From: Kalaharituber pfeilii
Taxonomy: Eukaryota; Ascomycota; Pezizomycetes; Pezizales; Pezizaceae
Direction: 5' to 3'
Assembly: GCA_015179045.1 (NCBI GenBank)
Contig: WHUZ01000037.1
Span: forward strand, 434,001 to 498,000
DNA: 64,000 bases
Shown here: piece after piece, positions 33,278 to 45,000 of the stretch
Position numbering within the stretch: position 1 is the stretch's first letter
How the letters are laid out: each line of letters begins with the position of its first letter
Made by a program: the position numbers and the translations under genes
Notes under the pieces: model-generated
What the model was told of the DNA's origin: nothing
Database searches by the model: none
The model's input: the letters and a program-made list of their open reading frames with translations, nothing else

Positions 33278-36200
33278 TTTTTTTTTTTTTTTTTTTTTTT
33301 TATTTCATTACTCGCGTGCCGCCTAAAATGCTATGGCGAGATCTTATATAGACTAAAATTCCTTACAAACTGATAAAGAAAAGAGAGGAAATAGGAATTA
33401 AAAGAAACCTGAAGAATTCAGTCCTGCCCTGCCCATTCCAGTATTTCCGCGATATTGACACCCTTTCCCGGCTGCGTCAAACACTCCGCCCCTTCTTTTG
33501 TCTTTCGCTTCCATGCCTGGCAATCCCTTGCTATGTGTGTAAAGTTCTCCGGGGCCTTTCCGCACCATCGGCACTCCGGTGAATCCGCCTTGCCTATGCC
33601 GTATCTCCATTCTTTGAGTCCCTTGTTTCCAAGGATGCCTGCTAAAACGGAGATCCTTTTGCGGTTGTTTATCTGTTGTAGCGGTCGATATGTCAGTTGT
33701 AGGCGATTTCTTTCTTTGGCTCTGAGGGTTTTGGCTTCTTGGCGGATCCCCGCCTCTGTCGCTATCTCTTCTTCGCATTGTAGGGCGGTGCCTACCTTCG
33801 CCGCCCTGTCTGCCTTCTCGTTGCCTCTTACTCCCTTGTGTGCCTTTACCCATAGCACCGCTAGGTCGCGGTCCCCTCTGGCTATCCTCTTCTCCCACTG
33901 TTCCCTAACCTCCTGGGAGGTACCTTCCACGTTTGGGTCCCCGTTGGCTATTTTCTGAAGTCTCGATATTGCCGTACGGGAGTCGGTGACTATCATCACT
34001 TCTCCCTCCTGTCTGAGTGCTTGACTAACCGCGAGCATCTCCCCATCGTTGACGGTGCTCATTCTTCCGAGGTAGAATGATTCGTCCTTTGACCGGGTAG
34101 ATATCCCGGCTCCCGTACCCTGCCTTGGCGAACAGCTGCACGCGGGGTCATGTGATAAAAAAAAAAAAAAAAAAAAAAATCCCGGCTCCCGTTGATTCGT
34201 CCATGCGGCTTCCGTCTGTGTATATGCTTACCCATCCTTCGTCTTCCTCCCTCCTGATGATCTCCTCCCATCCCTCCGTGCTCTGGTCGCTCTGTTGGAA
34301 TGGGAATACGTGTATCGGTAGGGGTTCTCGGTGTGATAGTGTACCTCTCAAGTACCTCGTGTCCGATGTTGGGTCTAGTAGCGGTTCCCGTGTGAACCTT
34401 AAGGCTTGGGACTCCACCCTTTCCTTTTCCCCGTACACGAATGTCTCCACCGACTCGAGGTTGGCTAATCCTTCCACGACGTCTCTCCTGGTCCCCCAGG
34501 GTGCTCCGGTGATGTCTCTTGCGACCATATACTGCCATCGTTCCAGCTGCCTTAGCTTCTTTTCATTCGCGGCTCCTTTGGCGTAACTGGTCCAAGCCCA
34601 GCTCTCGTACGTGGCGATGTTTCTGGCTATGCTGGTATAGATTTGTCTTCTCTTGCTAGATGTTATCTTTGTTAGCCGGTGGGCGACCCCCCATGCCGCT
34701 TTCCCCAGGTGCAATCTTTTTTGGAAATGGCCATTAAATGTGAATTCCCAGCCCACCGTCAGCCCTACTAATCTGTAGTTCTTCCCCTTTATGCCTATTA
34801 TCAAGGTCTCGGATTTCTGTGGGTCCAGGTCGAATCCTTCCTCCTTGGCCTCCTGGGTCAGAAGATCCCGATGTTCCTTATATCTTTCCTCAACTGCTTT
34901 ATGGATCTGTTGGATATGACACTGTGGAAGTCGTCTACGTACGACCGGGTGAATTGTCTTTTGTCGGCTTTCTCGGCTAGCGGTGCCACTCCTACTAGGA
35001 ACAGGACTGGAGACAGGAGTGACCCTTGCGGTGCTCCGTCCGTCATTATTCCTTTGCCCCTGGTCTCCCCGTCCCACGAGATCGTGAACCGGTTTGGTTG
35101 AAGGAATCCTTGTACAAATGCGGCTATGTTCCGGTTCACGCGTTCCAGCCTCTGGACCACCCACTCCCGCCTGACGTGGTTGAATGCCGCTTTGATATCG
35201 TCCCCTACTATCGCAGTCCATTCCCCTTTCCTCAGGCGTTTGTCTATTTCCTTTAGGATCTGTCTCTGTAGGTCCTCACTCCCTCTATGTGGTCTGCTCC
35301 CCAGTTGCGTATCCCGGAAAAGGTCATCCATCCGTTGAATTGTGTTCGCTATGACTTTTTGTCCGAGTTTGGCAACCGTGTTTAACAGCGTGATGGGGCG
35401 CCAGCTCCCTGGGAGGTCTCGTGGTCTGCCTTTCTTCAGGATCATTACCACGTCAAAGCCCCGTGCGAATTCGTAGTCTCCGTTCAGGTAGTCCACTATC
35501 TCTTCCCTCAAGGTCTTCCACAGGTTCGTCGTCTTTAGCAGCTTCAGTACTCCATACTGGATGCCATCCGGTCCTGGGGCTGATCTCGATTTGGTCTTCG
35601 ATAGTGCCTTGTCTATTTCCGTCCTGGCTGTTTCTCTTTCTATCGTGACTCCGTCCGGCTTCCTGGTGTCTTCCTCCTTCGTCCCGTCTGTAATGAAGCT
35701 GTGTTGTATCAACTTCTCCGCTATCTGGTCGTCTGTGCCATCTATCCCCATGAGGTTTCTGTTCCGAAAAGGGTCTCGGGCTATCCTGAATATGTCCCAT
35801 GGTGATTCTATTTGATCTTCTTCGAGGAAGTTCTCCCAGTATTTCTTCTTCTCCCTGATCAGGTCCCTGAACAGTCTTCGGGCTCTGGTGCGTTCCCCGT
35901 TGGAGTTTCCGGTGTTCCGGAGGATGTACTTGGTCATCTTCCGTGCTTCCTTCAGCTCCTTGTCAAACCACCTTTTGGATCTGTCAGTGATTCGGGCTTC
36001 CTTGGTGATTCCCGGGATAGCCGTTGTAGTGTCTCGTAAGCCTCCCCTTTCCTTACTAGGTCCTCCCCTTGTTCCTCGACGTATCTTTCCCATCTCTCCC
36101 AGTCCGTGACTCTTATCTTCCGGATGGGGTTCCTGTCTGTTGTTTTTAGCTGTCCGATTATCATGGCGTGGTCGGTTCCTGCAATCCAGGACACGTTCTT

Positions 36201-36639
36201 CGTTTCCCAGTCCAGGTCTCTGGCAAATACCAGGTCCAGTAGAGGCGTCCTCGTGTTGCCGTCGACTCTTCTTGTCCATGTCACCGTTCCTTTGTCTATT
36301 TGCTGGTTCAGTCCGTGGGCTCGCATGTGGTTGTAAACCGCCGTTCCTCGTGCGTCCTGCCGATCTGACCAGACCCGGTGGTGACTGTTGCAGTCCCCTA
36401 TCACTATGTCTGCAGTGCCGATTTCATTCAGCTCCTCTTCCAAGTTCGTGTCTCTGTTCCAGTACACCCCGGTTATCTTCCTGCCCCTGTACCTGACCGT
36501 TATATGCTTGTCGTTTCCCTCCTCTTTAATGTCTGTTACAATGTCCTTCCTGGCGTACGCAGCTATGCCTCCGGTCTTTGTTGGAGTGTGAATCGTCGCG
36601 TAGGAAGGATGAAATGTCGTGCCTCCGCCCGGTGCCGTC
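33278..36639 (-). mobile_element. F1 LINE, largest copy, ORF2 broken
   Basis: 3.36 kb, bounded by CAGTAGGCTCAC (33265-33276 and 36640-36651). ORF2 domains in order: AP-endonuclease (GDCNSHHRVWSD and GTDHAMI; about 36600-36000, 5'-truncated), reverse transcriptase (SAPGPDGIQYG, WRPITLLNTVAKLGQKV, catalytic YVDD near 34950), RNase H (YTDGS, VTDSRTAI, WVKAHKG) and knuckle (SPECRWCGKAPENFTHIARD). These are the domains of Tad1-like fungal LINEs. Frameshifts near 36010 and 34875 and an F2 stub inside RNase H inactivate it. The 3' end has poly-T but a mutated hairpin (AGCATTTTAGGCGG). No ORF1. Confidence 0.92.
34117..34178 (+). mobile_element. F2 LINE tail-only stub inside F1 RNase H
   Basis: ATCCCGGCTCCCGT at 34103-34116 and 34179-34192. 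The 62-bp insert splits the RNase H domain just after YTDGSRMDESTGAGI. Confidence 0.93.
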
Positions 36640-36648
36640 CAGTAGGCT

Positions 36649-36806
36649 CACTGAGCGCTACTTACCAGAAGATCCCATTACCAGTCAATTTGACTGGTAA
36701 CAGTCGTTACGTTGGTACTGGACGCTACCAGCCAATAGGACAATGAACGAAGGGGCCAAGGCACCAAACGCGCTGTGGTAGGCGGCGGCGCCTAACTGCT
36801 ACAACC
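36649..36806. mobile_element. short pogo-derived element (both ends of the 50.7 kb transposon)
   Basis: It contains the reverse complement of the right end (CTACTTACCAGAAG, then ACCAGTCAATTTGACTGGT) followed directly by that of the left end (ATGAACGAAGGGGCCAAGGC) of the pogo-type transposon at 50748-53622. About 2.7 kb of interior is missing. It lies at the equivalent position of TIR element E. The exact right border is uncertain. Confidence 0.65.
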
Positions 36807-37046
36807 GCGCTGGGGCTGGGCTTGAGGAAGTCGCAGGTCACGTGGGTTGTACAGTAAGCGAGTGCTGGGAATGAGGGTAAGGCTGGAAGGAAATGTGATT
36901 AGAAATGGATATTTGGTCGGCCAGCGGTATAAGAGGGGGTGGTTCTGTACAGCTCTTCGTTCAACAATTCAGTTCCTTCCCACGCATCTAGCTTTTCTGT
37001 TCTACGCTTTTAGTTCTTTTATTCCTGTCTTCAGTTCTCCTTTGTT

Positions 37047-37591
37047 AGAAGGCGGATGAGTGGGCGAAGAAGGGGACGGTGATGCAGGGGAAGGAGGTGG
37101 CCACCGGAAGTGGGGTGCGCCAGAGGGTGAAGGCGTGGAGGAAGGAGAAGAGAGAAGTGGAGGGTTTTGGAGGAGGAAAGGTCATGGAGTGGAATAGGAT
37201 AGCAGTATCCAATTTCACTGCCTTGCGCCTGGAGAGAGGGAGGTGTGCGGTGTGGTTGAAGAGGATAGGGGCGGCTGAGTCGGATAAGTGCAGGTGCGGG
37301 GAGGTGCAAACCGGGGAGCACCTCGCTTTCCGATGCAGAAACCAGAAGAACCGTCCAGAAGGCTTTGAGAGGTGGGGCGACATGGAAAAGAATTGGAAGA
37401 GAAAGGCGGAGAATGGGGAGGAGTATGACGTTTTGGAGAATTTCTTCGCTGGGGTCGAGTTCTAGAAGCTAGGAGAGCGGGGGCGACGGCGCGTGGGGGC
37501 CATGTACGTAGAGAGTTAGTTTAGCCTGTCTCCGGGCTATGAGGGCTTGCCCAGGGACCCTGCCATGGCCAAGTGCTACAAGCGGGGTTAT

Positions 37592-37623
<32 letters not shown>
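37047..37623 (+). mobile_element. F2 LINE 3' fragment with intact C-terminus, 14-bp TSD
   Basis: AGTTCTCCTTTGTT at 37033-37046 and 37624-37637. It encodes the RNase H end (EADEWAKKG) and an uninterrupted C-terminal frame to 37465 with the F2 knuckle DKCRCGEVQTGEHLAFRC, then a 3' UTR and the best-preserved F2 tail (CTCCGGGCT, GGGACC, CCCTGCCATGG). Confidence 0.9.
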
Positions 37624-37625
<2 letters not shown>

Positions 37626-37896
37626 TTCTCCTTTGTTTTCACATATTCTTTACGCAGCTTGCCTTTATGTTCTTACTGATCACCTTCTACTATATTTAAT
37701 ACATACAAACATCAGTTGTTCTTGCATTGCTTGTACATTCACACTTGCAGATATGCTCAATTCAGCACCACGCAGTACAACTGAAATATCCCTTTGAGGC
37801 GAATTGCCCAGTGACCTCCCAGCAGAGGACCCACGGCTGGTGAGCAATGGTCGGCCGGACCCCCTAACCCGCTCATAGCGCCTCATTCAGTGGTGG

Positions 37897-37967
37897 TTTT
37901 TTTTTTTTTTTTTTTTTTTTTTTGTGTTCACATAACCCCGCATACAAGCAGCAAGCCTATGGCAGGG
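37897..37967 (-). mobile_element. diverged F2 LINE tail-only stub
   Basis: T27, then a diverged F2 end (CACATAACCCCGC ... CTATGGCAGGG). Only AGTGGT is shared by the flanks. Confidence 0.7.
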
Positions 37968-38016
37968 AGTAGTGGTACTTTCTGGTAGCTATTCCTGGTT
38001 GTTCGTCGACAACCCC

Positions 38017-38434
38017 TAGTCTCTCTTTACTCCTTATCTGACTGCTCACCATATGCACTCAGCATTAGTTTTCAACTCAATCTTATTCTAATATTCATAT
38101 TATAACTTCTACTATAGTTATACCTCTTGGCAAGGCCGAGCCCCCACCTACACATCTTTAGCCCTCAAATAGGTAATATCTTTGACACTGTCTTGTACTA
38201 TGAGGTGACATACACTATTACACCACCTTCTGACACACGTTTTACACCAAAACCAACAACTGAAGTCAGCCTATATCTCAACTACCAGGAGGGACTTTTT
38301 TTAATGTGGTTTGCAGTAAAGCTAAAGCAAAGGCTGTCATTTATATCTGACCTCTCCGTTGCCAAAAAAAATAAATTTTTGATCAATCATGGTTTAGCGC
38401 ATTTTCGCATTACGTCTTTGTCTATATACTTAAT
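38017..38434. other. intergenic, no supported gene
   Basis: Flank of TIR element E; a 118-aa plus frame at 38127-38483 runs into the F1 tail and has no recognisable motif. Confidence 0.35.
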
Positions 38435-38560
38435 GTCATTACTCGCAGGCCGCCCTATGGGCTATGGCGAGATAAATACATAGGAAAGGAAAACAAGGTA
38501 AGATACAGAATAAGATAGAAGTAAGGAAAACGTAAATATAGAGGAAATAAGTCATTGTTA
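38435..38560 (-). mobile_element. older F1 LINE 3' stub without poly-A
   Basis: CATTACTCGCAGGCCGCC followed by the hairpin (loop ATA) and about 90 bp of the A-rich F1 3' UTR. The poly-A is lost and no TSD is seen. Confidence 0.6.
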
Positions 38561-38706
38561 CCAACATTATCATCTCATAATAGCTGTAGAGGGCTATACG
38601 GGCAGCAATTTTTATACGAAAAGTATTACAGCAGGTGAGAACTTCATGTCATTTAACTCATTTACATGCAGGTATTCATAGAATTATATACTCTATAGTC
38701 ACATGA

Positions 38707-40423
38707 CTACTTTTGCACGTACCGCTTTTCAGGGAAACTGTTGTGGCTACTGCTCTTTGCCTTCACCGATCTGCTTGGAGTCCACCTTCTATGAAATCCT
38801 TCAGGCTGACACCAAGACCTCTTGAGAATCTTTCGCTCGCCTGGGGTACCAAGGGTCTCAGTTGCAAAATGTGAACCTGGAACACAGCGGGAATTGCACT
38901 CTGCCTCCTTAAGACCAAGCCTAGCGCTGGTTGAAGCTTCCTTCCCACCCAGAACAGCTTGCTGTGCGGGCCGTCGATTTCGTATCAGGATCTCTTGGAT
39001 TCGCTGCCTGCGTGATATCGGCCCGCGTCTGCTCCGTGCCCTGACCTCAGGCCTCGCATCCGTGAGACACCCCGTTTCCAATCCACTCCAGCCAACCCAC
39101 AACCAATACACCACTGTATCCGCATTTACCCATGCCATGTCTCTACTCAAGCTCGTCACATACGGCACGTTCTCCGTCTTCCATCCCACCAGTCTCCCCT
39201 CTTCGTTATATGTCCTGACCATCCGCTCACCATATACGTCGGGCATCTGAGGAGGGCGTATAGCCTCGGAGCTGCGTGGGTAGCGGAGGCCGTAGGCATG
39301 ATCCTGGAAGCCAAGTGTTAAGTACCGAGACTCCGACCTGCGGGGATGTTGGTCGCTCATGATCGGAGATATGTAAACAGGCGAAGTAAGGGTGGGTGTG
39401 TGAAGAAGCTCGTGGGCAAGGGTAAAGACTGCAATCATTCATTCAAATTTTTCAGTGATTTTGCCTGTTCACAATTTGAACCGTTTGGAGCGGCGGGGCT
39501 TACGCCTGTAATCACCAAAATCACCCACCGAGATTTCTCTCAACGCAGGCAGCGGCTTGCCATGCAATGATTTGTTCCTCCAGAAGTGGGGACACTTGTA
39601 TATGGATGCTGTCAGTTTCGGGTTCACAATTGCTAAGATTACTGTTTGACTGGGAATGAGTGACCTACGAGATAAACGTCATTGGTGTTGGTCAGAAGCC
39701 GCTTCCCATCGCCCAGCAGGATTGTGGGGCCATTGCTAACGAATGCTTCAATGTCCTCGCCTAGAGCTGTTCCTGGTCCCCTGTACATGCATTATACCCC
39801 AACTTAGCTTGGATAATTCTTTTAATCCTCCACTCCAGCTCCCAAATACACACTCACCCACAATCCAATTCCTTCCTCGGCGTACACATCACTCTAAGCT
39901 CCCCATTCTCCACCATGCCCCCACTATCGCTTTGCAGCTCCCGGGCCCGCTTCCCATCTGTAGGGTGCACCGGTTTGAGCCTTGCCAATCTCCCGACCAC
40001 CTCCATCAACGTCCCCTTAACCTCTTGACTCTCAGACGTGAACAGCGGCGCACTATCTCGCCCACTAAAGAAGAAGTCGTATGCCGCCAGCAGCCCGTCT
40101 CGCCTTAATTTATCTTTATCAAACAATTGTCGACCACGTGCACCATGGTCATGCCAGAGGGACAGTACCTCCATCGCCATCGCACGCAAATGTTGAAATT
40201 CCGATGTGAGCTCCGCCGACTGCTGCTCACTACAATTGTGATAGTGGATGACGATCGGGGCAGGGCTCGGCGGTGGGGGGAGAACGTGTCTGAAGGAGGG
40301 AAATTCTGGAGACGATTCAAATGTCGAATGGGGTAACGCTTTGGCGCAAAAAGCAAGCACGAAGAAGGCTAGAACAACCCGAAATGTACAGGTAGCAGTC
40401 CCTAATCGACCAGTTACTATCAT
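38707..40423 (-). CDS. secreted M35-like zinc metallopeptidase
   Basis: Rebuilt from four exons: 40423-39858, 39780-39669, 39594-39525 and 39428-38707 (introns of 77, 74 and 96 bp). The product is 489 aa. Residues 1-30 form a signal peptide (core VVLAFFVLAFCAKALP). The zinc motif HELLH is at about residues 255-259, preceded by CPHFWRNKSLHGKPLP and followed by AYG and by AWVNADTVVY. These are features of fungal M35/deuterolysin-like peptidases (CP-F, HExxH, NAD-Y). The catalytic Glu is present. The last 120 residues are unusually basic and Ser-rich and have no obvious counterpart in the family. Splice phases close throughout. Exon 3's acceptor (AAG) is less certain; an alternative (donor GTCACT, acceptor CAG) adds four residues. 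Confidence 0.65.
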
Positions 40424-41147
40424 TGTGAAGCTCACTATATGAAAGAATGAATTCGGGAAGTTGCAATCTGAAAATGTCAGTAAAGAGTGACCTCTGCAAC
40501 TGCGTAATAATAACGAAATAATAAGGAGCGGCGTTGGGGTCGTCAATTCAATTGTAAAGAATGTTGGTATTTTCGCCTAGTATGATGCAATAACGAACGT
40601 GTACAAAAAGGAATGTCTTGCGACGGAACCAGCCGCGCCCTCAAACAGATCGACTAGCGATCGCTGGAACTTGATAGAACAAACACACACGCGGCGGAAG
40701 AAGGTAGGAAGAATTTCCCATGAACCCAGATGCGTCCATCAGCTCCTTTTATCATTTCCAAGTCTCTCGGATGATGGTTGGTTTCCTCGGTGACAGGGAT
40801 CTGAGCTCATGTCAGCCCAGGTTGGTAGCCGTGATAATTACCGTAAGCAGTAGCTCCTTTACGGAACGACTAGCGTACGTGCGCCCAGCAGGCCATTGCA
40901 GTGACAAGTCGGACAGGGGTTGCCAGAGTGATAAGTATTTTTAGGCTTCCTTGGCGATGTGTACTTCAAGATGCAGCGGTCACGTGATCCTATCGATCAC
41001 GTCCTATGTCAAAGCTAAATAGTAGAGTACTAGTAGAAATAGTCTTGTAGGATACATTATGGTATTGCGAGCCAAGCAGCTCTTCTTTCTGTTGTGACCT
41101 CCGGACCCTACATATCTTTAGTAACTACTTACATGAGTAGCTACTTT
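40424..41147. other. upstream region of the metallopeptidase gene
   Basis: No gene seen. Confidence 0.35.
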
Positions 41148-41159
41148 ATTACTTTACTT

Positions 41160-41205
41160 GCCCTGCCATGGCGAACAGCTGCATGCGGGGTCACGTGATA
41201 AAAAA
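41160..41205 (+). mobile_element. F2 LINE tail-only stub, 46 bp, 12-bp TSD
   Basis: ATTACTTTACTT at 41148-41159 and 41206-41217. The poly-A is only about seven residues long. Confidence 0.92.
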
Positions 41206-41526
41206 ATTACTTTACTTACCTCGCATTTGGTGCAACAAGCAATCAATAACAGATGCAGACAGCGGAAGACTATGATATGGATATTGTCAGAAGGTAATGA
41301 CTGCAGGCACGAAATGAGGGGGTTATAGCCTTGGACCGGGGGTTATACTTAACAGCATTATGAGTTGCATGCATGACATAAGTTTTTACTTTGAGTACAT
41401 TGCCATGAAAACAAACCTCGAATTTCAGCGCTATGTATTCTACTCCTGCCGGTCCTCTACAAGGTTGATCAAGAGTAAACAAGATATTCCAAATGATTTC
41501 ACCGCATCAAAAATGCCATATGCCAT

Positions 41527-41846
41527 TAGTGAGCGGCACGAGCTAGCTCGAGCCGAGCTGGAGGGTGAGCTCGACCCTGGATTGATTATATACATAATAT
41601 TGACAAACTAAACTAAACTAAGCTAAATTTTCATCTTTCTCACTACTATCAGCTAAATTGTGCATTTCGAAATTGTTGGTAGGTCAGAATGAGCTCCAAG
41701 TCTCTAATTATTACTACTGTATATTAGGTATTTACAGTTTATGAAACCTTGCACTGGCTAAGCATTTTAGCGAGCTGCCAAGAAAAACACAAGCATGATC
41801 TTGGCTCGTTTGAGCTCGAGCTGGCTCGAGTTCGTGCCGCTCACTA
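41527..41846. mobile_element. hAT-like MITE H, copy 2, 8-bp TSD
   Basis: Same TIR as copy 1; TATGCCAT at 41519-41526 and 41847-41854. 320 bp, non-coding, inverted relative to copy 1. Confidence 0.92.
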
Positions 41847-41907
41847 TATGCCATCGAGATTCCTGGATCTCTTCCAATGAACACAAATGCTTCCCTCAAA
41901 CACAAAG

Positions 41908-41985
41908 CCCCCTCTTCTCACAAAAGCCCATAGGGAGCATGCGAGTAATGATATTAAAGGAAAAAAAGGAAAAAAAGAAAAAAAC
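41908..41985 (+). mobile_element. F1 LINE stub with interrupted poly-A
   Basis: F1 tail (AAAGCCCATAGGG, then GCGAGTAATGATATT) with an A-rich tail broken by G residues. ACACAAAG at 41900-41907 and 41986-41993. It ends 45 bp from the stop codon of the NLR-like gene and may lie in its 3' UTR. Confidence 0.65.
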
Positions 41986-42029
41986 ACACAAAGGCCTTAG
42001 TCACAATCAAAACACCTTGCGTTAAAACG

Positions 42030-45000
42030 CTACTTCTTATCCCCTTGGTTCATCAAATCTCTCGGCAACGTCCTCTGCTTAACCCACGGGGACAACTCCT
42101 CCACAGACTCCATGCCGTGCCCCATATATCTCAGCAGCATGGTATGTTCCTCTGGATTCTTGCAACGTTTACCCGCATCATAACAGGGCACGCAGCACAC
42201 GAACGCGTCATTGTCGCAATCGCAGCAGTCTATTGCCATAAACGCCATCAAAATTAGCTTGTAATGCCCATGCGTTGGAAATGAACTGCAAGGAAACAGG
42301 GATTTAGGTTGGGGAATAAATTATAAGGTAACTTACGATAAAAGAACTCGTCCTCCATATACCTCGGCGGCCCCTCGCACACATCACAGTACGCCGTCCT
42401 CGCGCAATTGCCTCCTGCCACTGTCTTACACGTAATCATGTCCTTCACCTCTTCGTCATCCTCCGCTCCTAATAACCTCCTGACGTCAAAATCAAAAGTC
42501 ACATCCAACGCCGGGCGCCCCGTCTCGTCAACCGCATCCCTATCCAGTCCGATTTCAAGAAGTTGTTTGACAAGATCACCGTCGCGATCTGACGCAGCTT
42601 TGAACAACGCTGTTCGACCGAAGTTGTCGGGTTCTTTCGCATCGACTCCAATCTCCACCAGGTAAGTGACGATGTCTTGGTCATGGACAGTCCCGGACAC
42701 TGCTGAATGCACGAGGTTTGAACCCTTGAAATCTTTAATATTGGGATCCGCACCGTGCTCGAGAAGGATCTTCAGCAGCTCTATCTTTCCGTACATCGCC
42801 GCGCAATGGAGCGGTGTTAGTCCTTTGTCAGTCCTCGCGTCCACGTTTACGCCTTTCTCAATTAAAAACTTTGTCGCCTCGGCGTGCCCCCCACTTACGG
42901 TTCCGTGCAGTGCAGTCCACTCCTCGTCATCGCCCGCTTCCAGTTCGCAGCCCGCTTCGAGTAGCATGGATAGAGCCTCTACGCTGCCCCCCCAAGCTGC
43001 CGAGTGCAGCGTGGACCACTTCTCCAGATCAAGTGCGAGTGGATCTGCCCCGTGGTGGAGCAGATGCTGCATCACCGCAATGTGCCCGCTATTGGCGGCC
43101 CGGTGCAGCGGCGTCCAACCAGCCCTCCCGTCAGGCTTGCTTGGGTCATCGCCCAGCTCAATGAGAAGCTTGACACATTCAGCCTGGCCTACTGCTGCCG
43201 CAACGTGAAGCGGTGACCAGCCGTCATGGTCAGGCTGAAGGAATTCGGCACCTTTCTTGACCAGCCAATCGAGAGCCTCTCGTTGCCCCGCGCGCGCGGC
43301 GATAAACGCGGAAGAGCACCCCTCGGTGTTGCAGTGGTTCACATCCGCACCGTGCTCAACCATCAGCTCCATGAGTTGTATCTCTCCACGGTTCGCAAAG
43401 TTATGCAGTGGCGTCCACCCGTCGTCGTCAAGCTCATTGATATCAATTTCACTACCCAGTAAATCCAAAAATATTTTGCAACTTTCATACGAATTTGCGC
43501 CCGTGGCATAGTAGAAAGGCGTGTGACCCTTCTCGTTCTTCACGTTAGGCTCCTCGACGTTATACTTGAGCAGCAACTTTACCATGGACGTGTTGCCCCA
43601 TGCCAGGTGCAGCGCCGTGCTGTCGCCGATATTTGAGTTCAGTGTGGGCCACGGCCCCGATTTCACGTTCGGGTTGGCACCAGCTTCGAGAAGCGCCTCG
43701 GCGCACCCGACCGCATCGTGATACGCGGCAAGCAGAAGGGGCGTGAACTTGTTGCTATGCATCTGGGGGTCGATGGAGGCGCCGCACTCGATAAGCTTGT
43801 TCACGACAGCGAGCCGTCCGTATTCAGCCGCAGTGTGCAGTGGCCTGCGGCGCTGTGTGTAGCAGGCGCAGTCCGGGTCCGCGCCGTTCTCGAGCAGCAA
43901 GGTGACGGCCTCCAGACTGGCGGTTGCAAGATGAAGAGGCATGATACCATCCTTGTCTGCTGCCATCACATCGGCTCCAGCATCGATAAGGACCTTGACG
44001 ATCTTGTCGTAACCCCCCGAGGCCGCCACGTGGAGCGGAGTGCGTTTGCTGCTGTCAGCAGCACTGACATCGGCGCCGCGCTTGATGAGCTCCTTGACAA
44101 GTGCAAGGTGACCACCGCGGGCGGCAAGGTAGAGCGGTTTTATCGCCCACGTCCCCGTCTCGATGTCGCTATCTGGATGCTCTAGAAGAGCCCTCACTGC
44201 ATCAATATGCCCATTCGATGCTGCAAAGTGCAACGCAGTGTATCCATCCTCATCGGCCTTATTGACATCCGCGCCGCGCTCTAAAAGCTGCTTGACCACA
44301 GTGGGGAACCCACTCTCCGCTGCATTCTGGAGTGCAGTCTTCGTGTTTCCCTTCGAATATTCCACCTCTGCATTGCTGTCAACGTCGGACTCGAGAAGCA
44401 GCTCGACAATCTTGGACTGCCCGGCCCCCGCGGCTTCTGTTAGGCAGAGAGACAAATCTAGGTCCATCATGCGTTCATGGCCCAGAAGAAGCTTGGCGAT
44501 CTCGACATTTCCCACGCGACACGCGCTATACAGGGCCTCCTTGGGGTTGAGAACAACATTGTCAGGCAATTCGGTATAGTTTGTAGTTTCCTCAACGACG
44601 CTCAGGTGATTATTCCATGCCGCGACGTTAAGACCCTCATTAAGCTCTTCAGATTCAGTGAGTTCAGGCAGAAGCTGCTTCACAACACCAATCAGGCCAA
44701 AGAAGCAGGCCATGCGGAACGGTGATTGGCTTACGGTGTTGAGGACCCATTTCGGCAGGGTACTGATAAGCGAGTCGGTTTCAAGGTAATTGTACAAAGA
44801 CCACCACCACAAGCAACGGTGCTCGCTTTCGGCAAAGGTCTGGAACTGTGCAAGCAGGGCTTCATCGTCCGAAGTCGCCAGACGGAAGTGTGTTGCCCAG
44901 TGATGTGCAGCGTATGTCACGAGGTCGTATGCGCCTGACGCAGACTCTGGGAGTGCTAATCTCGCTACGTTGGTACCATTAGTCTCAACGTAGGACTCGT

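Larger units (their letters stand above)
31987..38016. mobile_element. TIR element E, copy A, inflated by nested insertions
   Basis: The right end is the inverted GGGGTTGTCGACGAACAAC terminus; the left end is a diverged copy (GGGTTTTCGACGAGCAAC), and both continue into CTACCAGAAAGTACCAC. Interior blocks 32110-32275 and 32860-33264 are homologous, in reverse, to 53625-54000 of copy B. Removing the listed insertions leaves a non-coding element of less than 1.5 kb; copy B suggests about 0.45 k​b originally. Confidence 0.7.

Noticed and set aside
34125..36746. Long plus-strand frames across 34-36.7 kb
   Set aside because: Antisense of LINE ORF2.
38707..39438. Treating the HELLH-containing frame as a stand-alone protein starting at 39438
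   Set aside because: Its first codons are intron sequence; joining to the upstream exons restores phase and the family layout.
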